Of a DNA stretch of 64,000 nucleotides, positions 1-9,392 are shown piece after piece. This stretch comes from Bacteroides sp. Lineage in GTDB: Bacteria > Bacteroidota > Bacteroidia > Bacteroidales > Muribaculaceae. Each line of letters opens with the position of its first letter. Positions within the stretch are counted from its first letter, which is position 1. The stretch lies in NCBI GenBank assembly GCA_014802265.1, contig JAAVCP010000071.1, positions 1 through 64,000 on the forward strand, given 5' to 3'. The notes under the pieces are model-generated. The model searched no databases, was not told the DNA's origin, and was given only the letters and a program-made list of their open reading frames with translations. The translations under genes and the position numbers were made by a program.

Positions 1-173
1 TACGTTCATATTCTTAATGTTTTTATAATGAACGCTTTGGCGATTCATTTGTATCTGCAAAATCAATATATTAACTTAATTTTCAATAACTTCAGTATTT
101 TTTACCGAACCATTGTAAATTATATAAATTCAATATTTCATTATAGAATATAATCGACAGTCATAGAAAGATA

Positions 174-211
174 AGTCAGGCTTTCAAACCTTACAGTCCG
201 GAAGCCTGACT
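174..211 (-). terminator. Terminator hairpin after the nuo/atp cluster
   Basis: A perfect 10-bp stem (174-183 with 202-211, arms AGTCAGGCTT and AAGCCTGACT) lies just past the nuoN stop. On the minus strand it is followed by the T-rich run TTATCTTTCT. It is the only strong hairpin beyond the last gene, so it marks the likely end of the 18-gene transcript. The remaining 173 bases to the window edge show no gene. Confidence 0.75.
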
Positions 212-236
212 CATCTATTAAAAGTAAATATATGTC

Positions 237-1709
237 TTAGAATACTACGGCGAGGACACCCAAGGAATTCATCACGGCGTCGTAGCAATACTGGTAGATG
301 TAAGGCACGATGCCGAAGAAGATTATACCGGCGACACAAAGCCAGAGGGCAACTTTCTCACAGTGATATGTCTTGAATGCGGCAATCTTCGGCTGCTCAG
401 GACTAATCCACATTGCCTTCACGACGAGCAGATAGTAGTAGAGGGAGATGATTGTGTTGATCAAGGCAATCAATACGAGCATATAGAGTGCCCATGAATT
501 GCTTGCAGTCACTGAGGTGAAGATTAGAATCTTGCTGAAGAAACCTGCAAACGGAGGAATACCTGCCAAGGAGAACATCGCAAGGGTCATGGCAAATGCG
601 AGCCAGGGATTGGTCTTGTGAAGACCGTTATAGTCGTCCATGCTCAGTTTGCCGGAGTTCTCCTCAATAGCTGTGATAACGGCGAAGGCACCGAGGTTGC
701 TGACCACATATACGAAGATGTAGAACATCATGCCTGCGAGTCCGAGACCATTCTCAGCCATCACGCCAAGCATTATGTAACCCGCCTGTGAGATTGAGGA
801 GAATGCCATGAAGCGCTTCATGTTTTTCTGACGTATTGCGAAGAGGTTGCCCACAGTGATGGTGAGGATAATCAGACCATACATCATCCATTCCCATGCA
901 TCGCTATAGACAGCACCGAAACACTGCACGAAGATCACGAAGAAGGCAAACGCCGCCGCACCCTTGGAGATAACCGAAAGGTAGCTGGTGATGGCAGTGG
1001 GGGCACCCTGATAAACATCAGCAGTCCAAAGGTGGAACGGAACAAGCGACAGCTTGAAACCGATACCGGAGATAACGAATGAAAGAGCCACAAGGAGAAG
1101 CCCGCTCATCTCACCCTGACCAATTGTGTAGGCAAGGTCGTTGAAATATAGTGAACCGCCTGAGAAAGCATATACGAATGAAAGACCCATCATCAACACA
1201 GCGGAGGAGAACACAGCAGTCATGATATATTTGATGGCTGCCTCATGGCTTTCATAGTAGTTTTTGTTGAAAGCCACCAGCGCTGCAAGCGGAAGTGAAG
1301 CCGATTCAAGACCGATGATGAATAGAAGGAAATGACGAGCCGACACCATGAGATACATGCCGAAGAGAGTGACAAGAATCAGCTCATAGAACTCACCCTT
1401 GCGGATTGCCACTTCGTCGCTCTCAACCCACTTGGCACTCTGAAGAAACACGATGAAGACACCGATATTCAGGATTGCCTTTATAGCGTTGGTGGCAGTG
1501 TCGTTGATATACATTCCCCCGAAAATCTCTTCTCCGCTTGCCGGAATGATCCAGATAGCGATTGTGCCAAGTGCGAATAGAAGAGTGGTGAACGGAGTCA
1601 GAATCTTCTTTCCCTTTTCATTCGAGAATGTATCGAATAAAAATACCAGCATGAATATCCCTAACACTATAAGTTCGGGAATCATAGATCCAAATTGTGA
1701 ATAGTCCAT
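237..1709 (-). CDS. nuoN: NADH-quinone oxidoreductase subunit N
   Basis: Antiporter-like membrane subunit of respiratory complex I, 490 aa, about 14 membrane helices, normal length for the family. The charged residues of a proton channel are present: Glu135 in GLESASLPL, Lys160, Lys219 just before the VPFHLWTADVYQGAPT signature, and Lys249. The signature carries Ala where many NuoN proteins have Pro. It is the last gene of the nuo/atp cluster, 36 nt after nuoM, and is followed by a terminator hairpin. Identification rests on the signature and on the neighbours nuoM, nuoL and nuoK. Confidence 0.97.
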   Translation of the reverse strand: MDYSQFGSMIPELIVLGIFMLVFLFDTFSNEKGKKILTPFTTLLFALGTIAIWIIPASGEEIFGGMYINDTATNAIKAILNIGVFIVFLQSAKWVESDEVAIRKGEFYELILVTLFGMYLMVSARHFLLFIIGLESASLPLAALVAFNKNYYESHEAAIKYIMTAVFSSAVLMMGLSFVYAFSGGSLYFNDLAYTIGQGEMSGLLLVALSFVISGIGFKLSLVPFHLWTADVYQGAPTAITSYLSVISKGAAAFAFFVIFVQCFGAVYSDAWEWMMYGLIILTITVGNLFAIRQKNMKRFMAFSSISQAGYIMLGVMAENGLGLAGMMFYIFVYVVSNLGAFAVITAIEENSGKLSMDDYNGLHKTNPWLAFAMTLAMFSLAGIPPFAGFFSKILIFTSVTASNSWALYMLVLIALINTIISLYYYLLVVKAMWISPEQPKIAAFKTYHCEKVALWLCVAGIIFFGIVPYIYQYCYDAVMNSLGVLAVVF

Positions 1710-1745
1710 TGTTGAATTACTTTTATCTTATTCAATACATTTTAC

Positions 1746-3263
1746 TTACAACACGCCTCCCTGGATAGCTGCGATGATCGGGGCAAAACTGTGCTGGATT
1801 GTCTCATTAATCCAGTTGGGGAAGCAACCGATTCCGGCGATGCAGACAATGAGGGTAACGGTAGACAGACGCTCAAACCATGTGGCATCGGTCAGGGAAC
1901 GGTGATGATCATCCTGCACCGGACCAAGCAGCAACTTTCCGACCACGCGGAGAATGTAGACCGCAGTGATTACTATTGAGCAAGTGGCTGCGATTACGAA
2001 GCAACGGTGGAACAGGTCTGCGTCCTGGAACGAACCGAAGAAGATTGTCATCTCAGCAACGAAGCCTGAAAGACCGGGAAGACCAAGAGAAGCGAAGCCG
2101 GCAATCATGTAGCACACGCCCAAGTAAGGCATTATCTGCATCAAGCCGCCCATCTGACGAATATCACGGGTGTGGGTTCTACCGTAGATCATACCGATGA
2201 GTGCAAAGAAGAGAGCCGTCATCAAACCGTGAGAAAGCATCTGAAGGATTGCACCGGTCATTGCAGTGGTGTTAAGCATAAGGATTGCGAAGAGCACCAT
2301 GCCGCAATGCGACACTGAAGAGTATGCGTTGATATACTTGAGGTCAGTCTGAACGCAGGCTGAGAACGCACCGTAGACGATACTGATACCTGTGAGGATA
2401 ATGAATATCCAGGCAAGTTCGTTGGCAGCCTGGGGAAGAAGGAAGATGGCGATGCGGAAGCAGCCGTAGCCGCCAAGCTTCATAAGCACACCTGCATGGA
2501 GCATTGACACGGCTGTCGGGGCACAAGCGTGACCGTCGGGGCTCCATGTGTGGAAGGGGAACATTGCGCCAAGCACACCGAAACCTACGAAGGTGAAGCA
2601 GAAAAGCATGTTCTGCCATTCGGGAGCGATGGAGGCATTGTGAGAGATCTCAAGAATGTTCCATGTGAGCTGACCACCTTCAGGAGCACTGTGCCAGAAG
2701 ATGCCGAGCAGACCGAGCATAAGGAATGCGGAGCCGCCCATGAGCATAAGGGTAAGTTTCATGGCAGAATACTCCTTGCGTCCTGTGCCCCACACGCCGA
2801 TGAGAAGATACATCGGGATAAGAGCAACCTCATAGAACATGAACATCGTAAAGATGTCGATGGAGATGAAGAACCCGAATACGCCGGTGCTAAGAAGAGC
2901 AAACCAGAGGAAGAAATTCTTCGGGAGCGGATTGATTTTCCAGGAGGCAAATGTGCCTGCGAACACAATCACTGCGGAAAGCAGGAGCATCAGGACAGAT
3001 ATGCCGTCAACACCCACAGCGAGGTGAATATTCAGCGGCGCATACCACATCCAGCTTCCTGTGAAAAGCATTTCATCGTTGACACCCATCTCACGGAGAC
3101 GGAGATAGTCTACACACAACCAAATGGCGAGAGCCATAAGGATTGCCGAGCCCACTACCATGACCGCACGGATGGCATTCATACTGCTGTTGCGGCACAA
3201 ACCCAACCCTGCCATCATGAGCACGGGGATTATTACAAACCAGATTAATATATTTCCAAACAT
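1746..3263 (-). CDS. nuoM: NADH-quinone oxidoreductase subunit M
   Basis: Antiporter-like proton-pumping subunit of complex I, 505 aa, about 14 membrane helices. Glu145 (FYEVALIPMY) and the segment MFPFHTWSPDGH at about 234-245 identify the family. In E. coli NuoM the essential helix-7 lysine sits five residues before the PLHGW motif (FAVKMPVVPLHGW). Here the aligned residue is Leu231 (FGVLGAMFPFHTW), so that lysine appears absent, while the helix-8 lysine (Lys262 in VLMKLGGYG) is kept. It lies 34 nt after nuoL and 36 nt before nuoN. Long ORFs on the opposite strand here are reading shadows. Confidence 0.97.
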   Translation of the reverse strand: MFGNILIWFVIIPVLMMAGLGLCRNSSMNAIRAVMVVGSAILMALAIWLCVDYLRLREMGVNDEMLFTGSWMWYAPLNIHLAVGVDGISVLMLLLSAVIVFAGTFASWKINPLPKNFFLWFALLSTGVFGFFISIDIFTMFMFYEVALIPMYLLIGVWGTGRKEYSAMKLTLMLMGGSAFLMLGLLGIFWHSAPEGGQLTWNILEISHNASIAPEWQNMLFCFTFVGFGVLGAMFPFHTWSPDGHACAPTAVSMLHAGVLMKLGGYGCFRIAIFLLPQAANELAWIFIILTGISIVYGAFSACVQTDLKYINAYSSVSHCGMVLFAILMLNTTAMTGAILQMLSHGLMTALFFALIGMIYGRTHTRDIRQMGGLMQIMPYLGVCYMIAGFASLGLPGLSGFVAEMTIFFGSFQDADLFHRCFVIAATCSIVITAVYILRVVGKLLLGPVQDDHHRSLTDATWFERLSTVTLIVCIAGIGCFPNWINETIQHSFAPIIAAIQGGVL

Positions 3264-3297
3264 AATCTAAAGCTTTTTCTGTGTTGCAATATGAATG

Positions 3298-5244
3298 TTA
3301 AATCAAACAAATCCAAGTGACAGCTGCCACGACCACTGCGCCGGCAATATACCAGGCAACGTAAGACTGTATCTCGCCTGACTGCATCCCGCGGATAGCG
3401 TAGGAAGTCTTCTGAGTCACTTTCGCAAACATATCCATTGTGGCATCGATCACATGACGGTCAAACCATGCAATGCTCTTACAGATGATTCCGAAGATAA
3501 TCTTATGGGTGATGAACATATAGATTTCATCCCAGTAGAATCTGCGGTGGGCAGCTGTCCACAATGTAGGCCAGAAATTCTTGACCTTTGTGGGAAGGTC
3601 GTTTTTCTCGTGGTACATCACATATGCCAGGCTGATGCCGATGATGGCTGTGATAAGGCTCGGGATTGCCACTTTCACCCACTCGATGTGGATATGATAA
3701 GGAGCGCCGTTCCAAGTAACCAATTCGCCGAAGGGTATGAAACCAGCCACACAAGAGACAGCCGCAAGCACAATCAGAGGCAACGACATCTGCCAGGGGG
3801 CATCGTGGGGCTTATGCTCCTTATAATGTGGATTCTCTTCCCACCAGAACACGAGGAAGTAAAGACGGAACATATAGAAGGCTGTCAGACCAGCAACCAT
3901 AGTCATCCATGCACCCCAGAACCAATGACGGGCAAACATGGCGGCAAGCATCTCATCTTTTGAGAAGAATCCTGCAAAAGGCCAAATACCTGCAATTGCA
4001 AGACAGCCGATGAGGAATGTCCAGTGAGTGATGGGCATATATTTGCGCAGACCACCCATTGCAGTATAGTTGTTTGAGTGGACAGCATGGATCAATGCGC
4101 CGGCACCAAGGAAGAGGAGCGCCTTAAACATTGCGTGAGTAAACAAGTGGAACATACCAGCCATATAGCCGAGACCACTGTAGTGAACCCCTTCGATAGG
4201 ACGGTCGTAGGCACAACCGAGAGAAACCATCATGAATGCAATCTGTGAGATTGTGGAGAAAGCAAGCACTCTCTTGATGTCGATCTGTGCGCAAGCCACA
4301 ACCGCCGCATAGAACGCCGTGATGGCACCGATGACAGTGACGAAAGTCAGGGCGGCATCGACCACACAGTAAACGGGGAACATACGGGCAACCAGATACA
4401 CACCGGCAACCACCATTGTGGCAGCGTGGATAAGGGCAGACACAGGGGTCGGACCCTCCATTGCGTCGGGGAGCCAGATGTGGAGCGGCATCATCGCTGA
4501 CTTACCCATACCGCCTGTAAAGATCAGCACCATCGCCCATGTAAGAACTGAGGCACCCATGAAAGTTGCGCCGCCGGTTGTGGCAAGCACAAGCTCCGGA
4601 TTGTTGGTCAGCTCGATGAAGTTGAAGGTATTGGTATAGTAAGACAGAATCAATATACCGATGAGGAAGCCGAGGTCGGCAAAACGGGTAACGATAAATG
4701 CCTTCTTTGACGCCGACACTGCTGAGGGCAGCTTATAGAAAAAGCCGATCAAAAGGTAGGAAGAAACACCCACAAGCTCCCAGAAGATATACATCTGGAA
4801 AATGTTGGTTGCCACAACCAAGCCGAGCATTGAGAATGTGAAGAGCGACAGGTAGGCGTAATAACGCTGGAAACCTTTCTCTCCTTCCATGTATCCCCAG
4901 CTGTAGAGGTGAACCATGAAAGAGATTGTGGTGATGACCACAAGCATCATAGCTGAAATCGGGTCAAGAAGGAAACCGATGTTGACAACTAATTTGGGAG
5001 TGAAAGCCAACCAAGTGACATCAAACACCTGATACTGCTGACGGATTCCATCAATGATAAACAGAGGATCGCCGCTGAAGAAATAAGTGAATGCCACAAT
5101 GTAGGACAGCACGGCAGTTGCGCCCAGCCCAAGAATTCCCAAGATGCCAGCCATCTTATGCGACATCTTCACACCGCCTATTCCTAAGACGAGGAACATC
5201 GTGATTGGAATCGCCAAAATTAAAATTGGAAGTGTAATGTCCAT
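3298..5244 (-). CDS. nuoL: NADH-quinone oxidoreductase subunit L
   Basis: Largest antiporter-like subunit of complex I, 648 aa. The channel residues are present: Glu156 in FWELVGVSSYLLIG and Lys248 in GMGKSAMMPLHIWLPDAM, followed by the family block GPTPVSALIHAATM. The C-terminal part has extra hydrophobic segments, with the final one at about 630-648, consistent with the lateral helix and anchoring helix of NuoL. It starts 3 nt after nuoK. Function is proton translocation at the distal end of the membrane arm. Confidence 0.98.
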   Translation of the reverse strand: MDITLPILILAIPITMFLVLGIGGVKMSHKMAGILGILGLGATAVLSYIVAFTYFFSGDPLFIIDGIRQQYQVFDVTWLAFTPKLVVNIGFLLDPISAMMLVVITTISFMVHLYSWGYMEGEKGFQRYYAYLSLFTFSMLGLVVATNIFQMYIFWELVGVSSYLLIGFFYKLPSAVSASKKAFIVTRFADLGFLIGILILSYYTNTFNFIELTNNPELVLATTGGATFMGASVLTWAMVLIFTGGMGKSAMMPLHIWLPDAMEGPTPVSALIHAATMVVAGVYLVARMFPVYCVVDAALTFVTVIGAITAFYAAVVACAQIDIKRVLAFSTISQIAFMMVSLGCAYDRPIEGVHYSGLGYMAGMFHLFTHAMFKALLFLGAGALIHAVHSNNYTAMGGLRKYMPITHWTFLIGCLAIAGIWPFAGFFSKDEMLAAMFARHWFWGAWMTMVAGLTAFYMFRLYFLVFWWEENPHYKEHKPHDAPWQMSLPLIVLAAVSCVAGFIPFGELVTWNGAPYHIHIEWVKVAIPSLITAIIGISLAYVMYHEKNDLPTKVKNFWPTLWTAAHRRFYWDEIYMFITHKIIFGIICKSIAWFDRHVIDATMDMFAKVTQKTSYAIRGMQSGEIQSYVAWYIAGAVVVAAVTWICLI

Positions 5245-5247
5245 ATC

Positions 5248-5565
5248 TTAGAATTTCATTTTATTGATTTCAGTAATGTCGGTGTTACCAATTGCCCTGT
5301 AGATATTGATTATGATAGCAATGGCGAGCGCAGTTTCCGCAGCAGCAAGCGCAACAGCGAAAAGAGTGAACACCATACCCTCCATTGAGCCGGGGAACAG
5401 GTAGCGGTTGAAAACCACGAAATTCAGGTCGGCAGCATTGAGCATCAGTTCCAGAGAAATCAGTATCGCAATCAGATTTTTTCGGGTGACAAACCCGTAG
5501 ATGCCGCAGGCAAACATCACCACACTCGGCACAAGATACCATAACATGCTTATATCCATATCCAT
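5248..5565 (-). CDS. nuoK: NADH-quinone oxidoreductase subunit K
   Basis: Small complex I membrane subunit (105 aa, family usual about 100) with three predicted helices. The conserved block ISLELMLNAADLNFVVF carries the functional membrane Glu of helix 2, and a second Glu lies in helix 3 (AAAETALAIAI). The start is directly adjacent to the nuoJ stop; in-frame ATGs two and six codons later are alternative starts. Tight packing with nuoJ and nuoL implies translational coupling. Confidence 0.97.
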   Translation of the reverse strand: MDMDISMLWYLVPSVVMFACGIYGFVTRKNLIAILISLELMLNAADLNFVVFNRYLFPGSMEGMVFTLFAVALAAAETALAIAIIINIYRAIGNTDITEINKMKF

Positions 5566-6093
5566 TTATCTTTTACGGGCAACGGTTACGCCACCGATTA
5601 TACATGCGAGGAGCAGCACGCTGATAGCCTCAAATGGGAGCAGATACTGGAAACGGTTGCTACCAGTGAAAGCTTCGCCTATGTCGTGCATTGTGATTTC
5701 ATTGCCGGCAGCGATGCAATCCGAGAGGGAAGCACCGTGGAGAAGCGGCATATAGAACAATGCAAAAAGGAGAAGCACTGCGGAAGCACCCGACAACAGT
5801 ATGCCACAGTTCCTTCTGTGTGATGTGAGGCGGCGGGTCTTGTCGTCAGGCCGGTGAGTAAGCAATATGGCAAACACGAACAACACCATGATGCCTCCTG
5901 CATACACAGCAATCTGCACAGCTCCGAGGAACTGATACCCCAACTGGAAATAGACCACAGCAACGCCGATGAGCACAAAGAGAAGGTAGGTCGCGGAACG
6001 CAATATCTTGCGCGAAGTCACTGCCATGTATGAGAAAATCACTATGGCGAGTGCAGCCACGAAATACACGATTATATTTCCTACTGAATCCAT
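5566..6093 (-). CDS. nuoJ: NADH-quinone oxidoreductase subunit J
   Basis: Complex I membrane subunit of 175 aa with five predicted helices, the usual size. The block YFQLGYQFLGAVQIAVYAGG is the NuoJ signature that contains the helix-3 pi-bulge region. It lies 6 nt after nuoI and abuts nuoK. A hydrophilic stretch at about 83-95 (HRPDDKTRRLTSHR) separates helices 3 and 4. Little else is unusual. Confidence 0.96.
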   Translation of the reverse strand: MDSVGNIIVYFVAALAIVIFSYMAVTSRKILRSATYLLFVLIGVAVVYFQLGYQFLGAVQIAVYAGGIMVLFVFAILLTHRPDDKTRRLTSHRRNCGILLSGASAVLLLFALFYMPLLHGASLSDCIAAGNEITMHDIGEAFTGSNRFQYLLPFEAISVLLLACIIGGVTVARKR

Positions 6094-6099
6094 TATGTA

Positions 6100-6753
6100 T
6101 TATTTTTCATTATTTTCATCTTTGGGAGCCTCAGCCGGAGCAGCCTTATCAGCGGGTGCAGCTGCAGCAGCTTTTGCCGCCGCCTCTTTCTCAGCCTTTA
6201 TCTTAGCAGCCTTTGCAAGCGCCTCAGCCTTTATCTTGGCAAGCTTTTCCGGATCCATTGCCGGCTTGGGAGCAGGAGCCGGTTTAGCGGGATCCTCAGC
6301 CGGTTCAGGGCGATAGTTGAGCTGCTTCACGAGCTTACCGCGGGTGAAGACAGCCTGCTCGAAGTCATTGGAAAACTCAAGAGCATCTTGCGGACACGTA
6401 GTGACACACAGCATGCAGAATGTGCAGGAGCCAAGGTCATACATGTACTTGTCAAGCTTTCTTTTTTTCTTACCGTCCGGAAGATCCACCATCTTGGTGG
6501 TGAGCTGGATTGTGCCATTAGGGCAATTCATCTGACAGATTCCGCACGCGATGCACTTGTGACGACCCTCGCTGTCATATTTCAAGGTAAGCTCAGCCCT
6601 GAAGCGGTCAGCAATCTGAAGGGTGGATCTGTTCTCCGGATAACATTCGGTGATTTTGGGAGTCACAAACTCTTTGCCTGTGACCACCATGCCGTCAACA
6701 AGGCTTTTAAAACCTTTGGCGGCTTCCGAAAAATATTCCTTTATACTACTCAT
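6100..6753 (-). CDS. nuoI: NADH-quinone oxidoreductase subunit I with long Ala/Lys/Pro tail
   Basis: Ferredoxin-like complex I subunit carrying two [4Fe-4S] clusters (N6a/N6b) in the peripheral arm. Ligand cysteines are Cys67/70/73/77 (CIACGICQMNCP) and Cys110/113/116/120 (CTFCMLCVTTCP). The protein is 217 aa. From about residue 150 it runs into a low-complexity tail rich in Ala, Lys, Pro and Glu that most NuoI proteins (about 160-180 aa) lack. The tail is in frame and ends in acidic DENNEK. The gene restarts the nuo series right after atpG, 42 nt downstream, which is the 3' junction of the nested atp block. Confidence 0.96.
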   Translation of the reverse strand: MSSIKEYFSEAAKGFKSLVDGMVVTGKEFVTPKITECYPENRSTLQIADRFRAELTLKYDSEGRHKCIACGICQMNCPNGTIQLTTKMVDLPDGKKKRKLDKYMYDLGSCTFCMLCVTTCPQDALEFSNDFEQAVFTRGKLVKQLNYRPEPAEDPAKPAPAPKPAMDPEKLAKIKAEALAKAAKIKAEKEAAAKAAAAAPADKAAPAEAPKDENNEK

Positions 6754-6795
6754 TTAATATTGCTTTTGAATCTGTTTCATGAAGTTAGCCTCGCA

Positions 6796-7692
6796 TCAAC
6801 GCTCCACCTGACCACCCAAAATGTCGAGAAGTTCGGTTGTAATGCTTTGCTGACGGAGCTTATTAAACTCAAGTTGAAGCGACTCGAGGAGCTTCTTGGC
6901 ATTGTCGTTGGCACTCTGCATCGCCATTACTCTTGCCGCCTGCTCGGAAGCACGGTTTTCAATCGTGATCTCCTGCATAGTGGAAAGAACAAACATCGGC
7001 AACACCTCGTTGAAAATGCGTGAAGCATCAGGCTCGAAGATATACATCTTATTGTCATTTTCAACAGCTGCGACATCCTTGTTCCCCTCTATAGCCTCCC
7101 GGCTCACCGGGAAGAGCTGTTCGGTGGTAGGCACCTGCCGACTCATTGAGACATAGCGCATGTAGACAACCTCAACAAGGTCATGACGAGCTGCCAGGAA
7201 ATCTTCTTTGAGTTCGTTGGCAAATTCGTTGACCCTCTTGGAATCCATCTTTGAGTCAACACCCTCGGGTATTTTTACGGAAAGGTCAGACGCCTGCAAG
7301 CGCCGACAAGCCTTGGCAATTTTTTTACCTACCGGATAGACGGTTATCTCCAAGTTGCTTCCATATTTTTCTCTGAGACTGTTAATCTCAATAAGAAGAT
7401 GCTTAAAGACATTGATGTTGTAAGCACCGCAAAGTCCATCATCAGTGCCATAGACCACAACACCGACACTCTTCACTTCCCTTTCAAGGATAAGCGGTGA
7501 ATTAAACTCCATGCCGGTTTCAAGCAAGTGTCCCATTATAGACATCACTTGCTGACGAAAAGGGAGAAGCTTCTTTAACTCCTGTTCATTCTTATGAACC
7601 TTTGCTGACGAGATCATCTTCATGGCACCGGTGATTTTCTCACTCGACGACACTGATCCTATCCGTATCCTTAACGCTTTGAGCGTAGCCAT
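6796..7692 (-). CDS. atpG: F1Fo ATP synthase gamma subunit
   Basis: Central rotor shaft of F1, 298 aa. The N-terminal block TLKALRIRIGSVSSSEKITGAMKMISSAK and the C-terminal block RASEQAARVMAMQSANDNAKKLL are family hallmarks forming the paired long helices. The middle part is a Rossmann-like region. It is the last atp gene, separated from atpA by 116 nt that hold a perfect 15-bp hairpin, and is followed after 103 nt of start-to-start spacing logic by nuoI only 42 nt away. Its job is to transmit rotation from the c-ring to the catalytic beta subunits. Confidence 0.97.
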   Translation of the reverse strand: MATLKALRIRIGSVSSSEKITGAMKMISSAKVHKNEQELKKLLPFRQQVMSIMGHLLETGMEFNSPLILEREVKSVGVVVYGTDDGLCGAYNINVFKHLLIEINSLREKYGSNLEITVYPVGKKIAKACRRLQASDLSVKIPEGVDSKMDSKRVNEFANELKEDFLAARHDLVEVVYMRYVSMSRQVPTTEQLFPVSREAIEGNKDVAAVENDNKMYIFEPDASRIFNEVLPMFVLSTMQEITIENRASEQAARVMAMQSANDNAKKLLESLQLEFNKLRQQSITTELLDILGGQVER

Positions 7693-7763
7693 TTGCTATT
7701 GGTTTCTGATGTGGTTTTACTTGATTGGCATGCAGATTTCACTCCACATGTCAAAATTTTAAA

Positions 7764-7801
7764 TTTGCATTGGCGGCATGCAGTTGTGCCGCCAATGCAA
7801 A
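7764..7801 (-). promoter_or_regulatory. Perfect 15-bp hairpin between atpA and atpG
   Basis: Arms 7764-7778 (TTTGCATTGGCGGCA) and 7787-7801 pair without mismatch around an 8-nt loop. It lies 7 nt downstream of the atpA stop and about 70 nt upstream of atpG. It is the longest structured spacer inside the 18-gene cluster. On the minus strand the bases after it (TTTAAAATTTTG) are AT-rich but not a clean T-run, so partial termination, RNA processing or 3'-end protection are all possible. Confidence 0.7.
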
Positions 7802-7808
7802 CAATATT

Positions 7809-9386
7809 TTATTTTTTATATCGGCTGGAGATTTCAGCAGCACAGGCACGGAGCTTCCGCTCAACGTCGTCGGTGAGCTTTCCTGCCTTGAGCTGATCGA
7901 GCACCTCTTTCTGATATTTAGCCTTAACGAGCTGAAGGAAGAGCTGTTCAAACTCATGAACCTTGTCAATGGGGACATTCTCAAGAAGACCATTCACGCC
8001 GCAATAGATCACGGCAATCTGGTTTTCAACGGGCCAGGGCTGATATTGGGGCTGAATCAGCAGCTGCTGGTTTTTACGGCCCCTGTCGATAGTGCGTGCT
8101 GTAACCGGGTCAATGTCGCCACCAAACTTGGTGAATGACTCAAGCTCGCGGAACTGCGCCTGTGCAATCTTAAGGGTGCCGGCAACCTTCTTCATTGACT
8201 TGATCTGAGCGTTACCACCTACACGCGACACAGAGATACCCACATTGATTGCCGGACGGATACCCTGGTTGAAGAGACTTGTCTCCAAGAAGATCTGTCC
8301 GTCGGTAATTGAGATAACGTTGGTCGGGATGTATGCGGAGACGTCGCCTGCCTGGGTCTCGATAATAGGGAGCGCAGTCAGAGAGCCGCCGCCCTTAACC
8401 ATAGGTTTGAGCACTTCGGGAAGGTCGTTCATACTCTCAGCCACCTCCTGATTATCGATAATCTTTGCGGCACGTTCCAACAGACGTGAATGCAGGTAGA
8501 AGATATCACCCGGATAAGCCTCACGACCGGAAGGGCGCTTCAAAATCAAAGAGATCTCACGGTAAGCCACAGCCTGCTTCGAGAGGTCGTCATAGACAAT
8601 GAGTGCATCTCTGCCGGTGTCGCGGAAATACTCACCGATTGCCACGCCTGCAAACGGACTGTAGTAGCGCATTGACGCAGAGTCAGATGCAGTTGCAGCC
8701 ACCACCACGGTGTAGTCCATAGCACCGTATTTCTCCAAAGTGTGAACCAATGCAGCCACAGAAGAAGCCTTCTGACCGATTGCCACATAGATACAGTAGA
8801 CAGGTTTACCGTCAAGGTAATTCTGACGCTGGTTGATGATAGTATCGATTGCGATGGCAGTCTTACCGATCTGGCGGTCGCCAATGATAAGCTCACGCTG
8901 ACCGCGACCGATAGGGATCATGGCATCGACAGCCTTCAGACCTGTCTGGAGCGGCTGAGTCACAGGCTGACGGAAGATAACTCCGGGAGCCTTGCGCTCA
9001 AGAGGGAGATTGATACGCTTACCCTGAATGGGTCCTTTGCCGTCAATAGGTTCACCGAGAATGTTGATCACACGTCCCAAAAGCCCCTCCCCTACAGGGA
9101 TAGAAGCAATCTCACCCGTGCGACGCACCGACATGTTCTCAGTCACTTCATTTACATTATTGAGGAGCACAACACCCACATTGCTTTCCTCAAGGTTGAG
9201 AGCCACGCCTTTGACGCCGTTCTCAAACTCCACCAGCTCATTGGCGCGCACATTCTCAAGTCCGTAGACATGAGCCACACCGTCTCCCACGGAGAGCACT
9301 GTGCCCACTTCCTCAAACTTGACCTGTGAGGTCACCTGGTCGAGCTGCTGTTTTAAGATATCAGATATTTCGCTTGGGTTAAGCAT
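7809..9386 (-). CDS. atpA: F1Fo ATP synthase alpha subunit
   Basis: Non-catalytic nucleotide-binding subunit of F1, 525 aa, normal length. The Walker A motif GDRQIGKT spans residues 169-176, and the arginine-finger region lies in the block [14 protein letters not shown] near 375. The beta-barrel, nucleotide-binding and helical C-terminal domains follow in order. It starts 6 nt after atpH. The 116-nt spacer after it, with a strong hairpin, is the largest gap in the atp block. Confidence 0.98.
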   Translation of the reverse strand: MLNPSEISDILKQQLDQVTSQVKFEEVGTVLSVGDGVAHVYGLENVRANELVEFENGVKGVALNLEESNVGVVLLNNVNEVTENMSVRRTGEIASIPVGEGLLGRVINILGEPIDGKGPIQGKRINLPLERKAPGVIFRQPVTQPLQTGLKAVDAMIPIGRGQRELIIGDRQIGKTAIAIDTIINQRQNYLDGKPVYCIYVAIGQKASSVAALVHTLEKYGAMDYTVVVAATASDSASMRYYSPFAGVAIGEYFRDTGRDALIVYDDLSKQAVAYREISLILKRPSGREAYPGDIFYLHSRLLERAAKIIDNQEVAESMNDLPEVLKPMVKGGGSLTALPIIETQAGDVSAYIPTNVISITDGQIFLETSLFNQGIRPAINVGISVSRVGGNAQIKSMKKVAGTLKIAQAQFRELESFTKFGGDIDPVTARTIDRGRKNQQLLIQPQYQPWPVENQIAVIYCGVNGLLENVPIDKVHEFEQLFLQLVKAKYQKEVLDQLKAGKLTDDVERKLRACAAEISSRYKK

Positions 9387-9392
9387 CTTTAT

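Noticed and set aside
2529..3248. A 239-codon open frame on the plus strand inside nuoM.
   Set aside because: It is antisense to a well-conserved gene, has low-complexity His/Glu-rich composition expected from mirrored codons, and no promoter or ribosome site.
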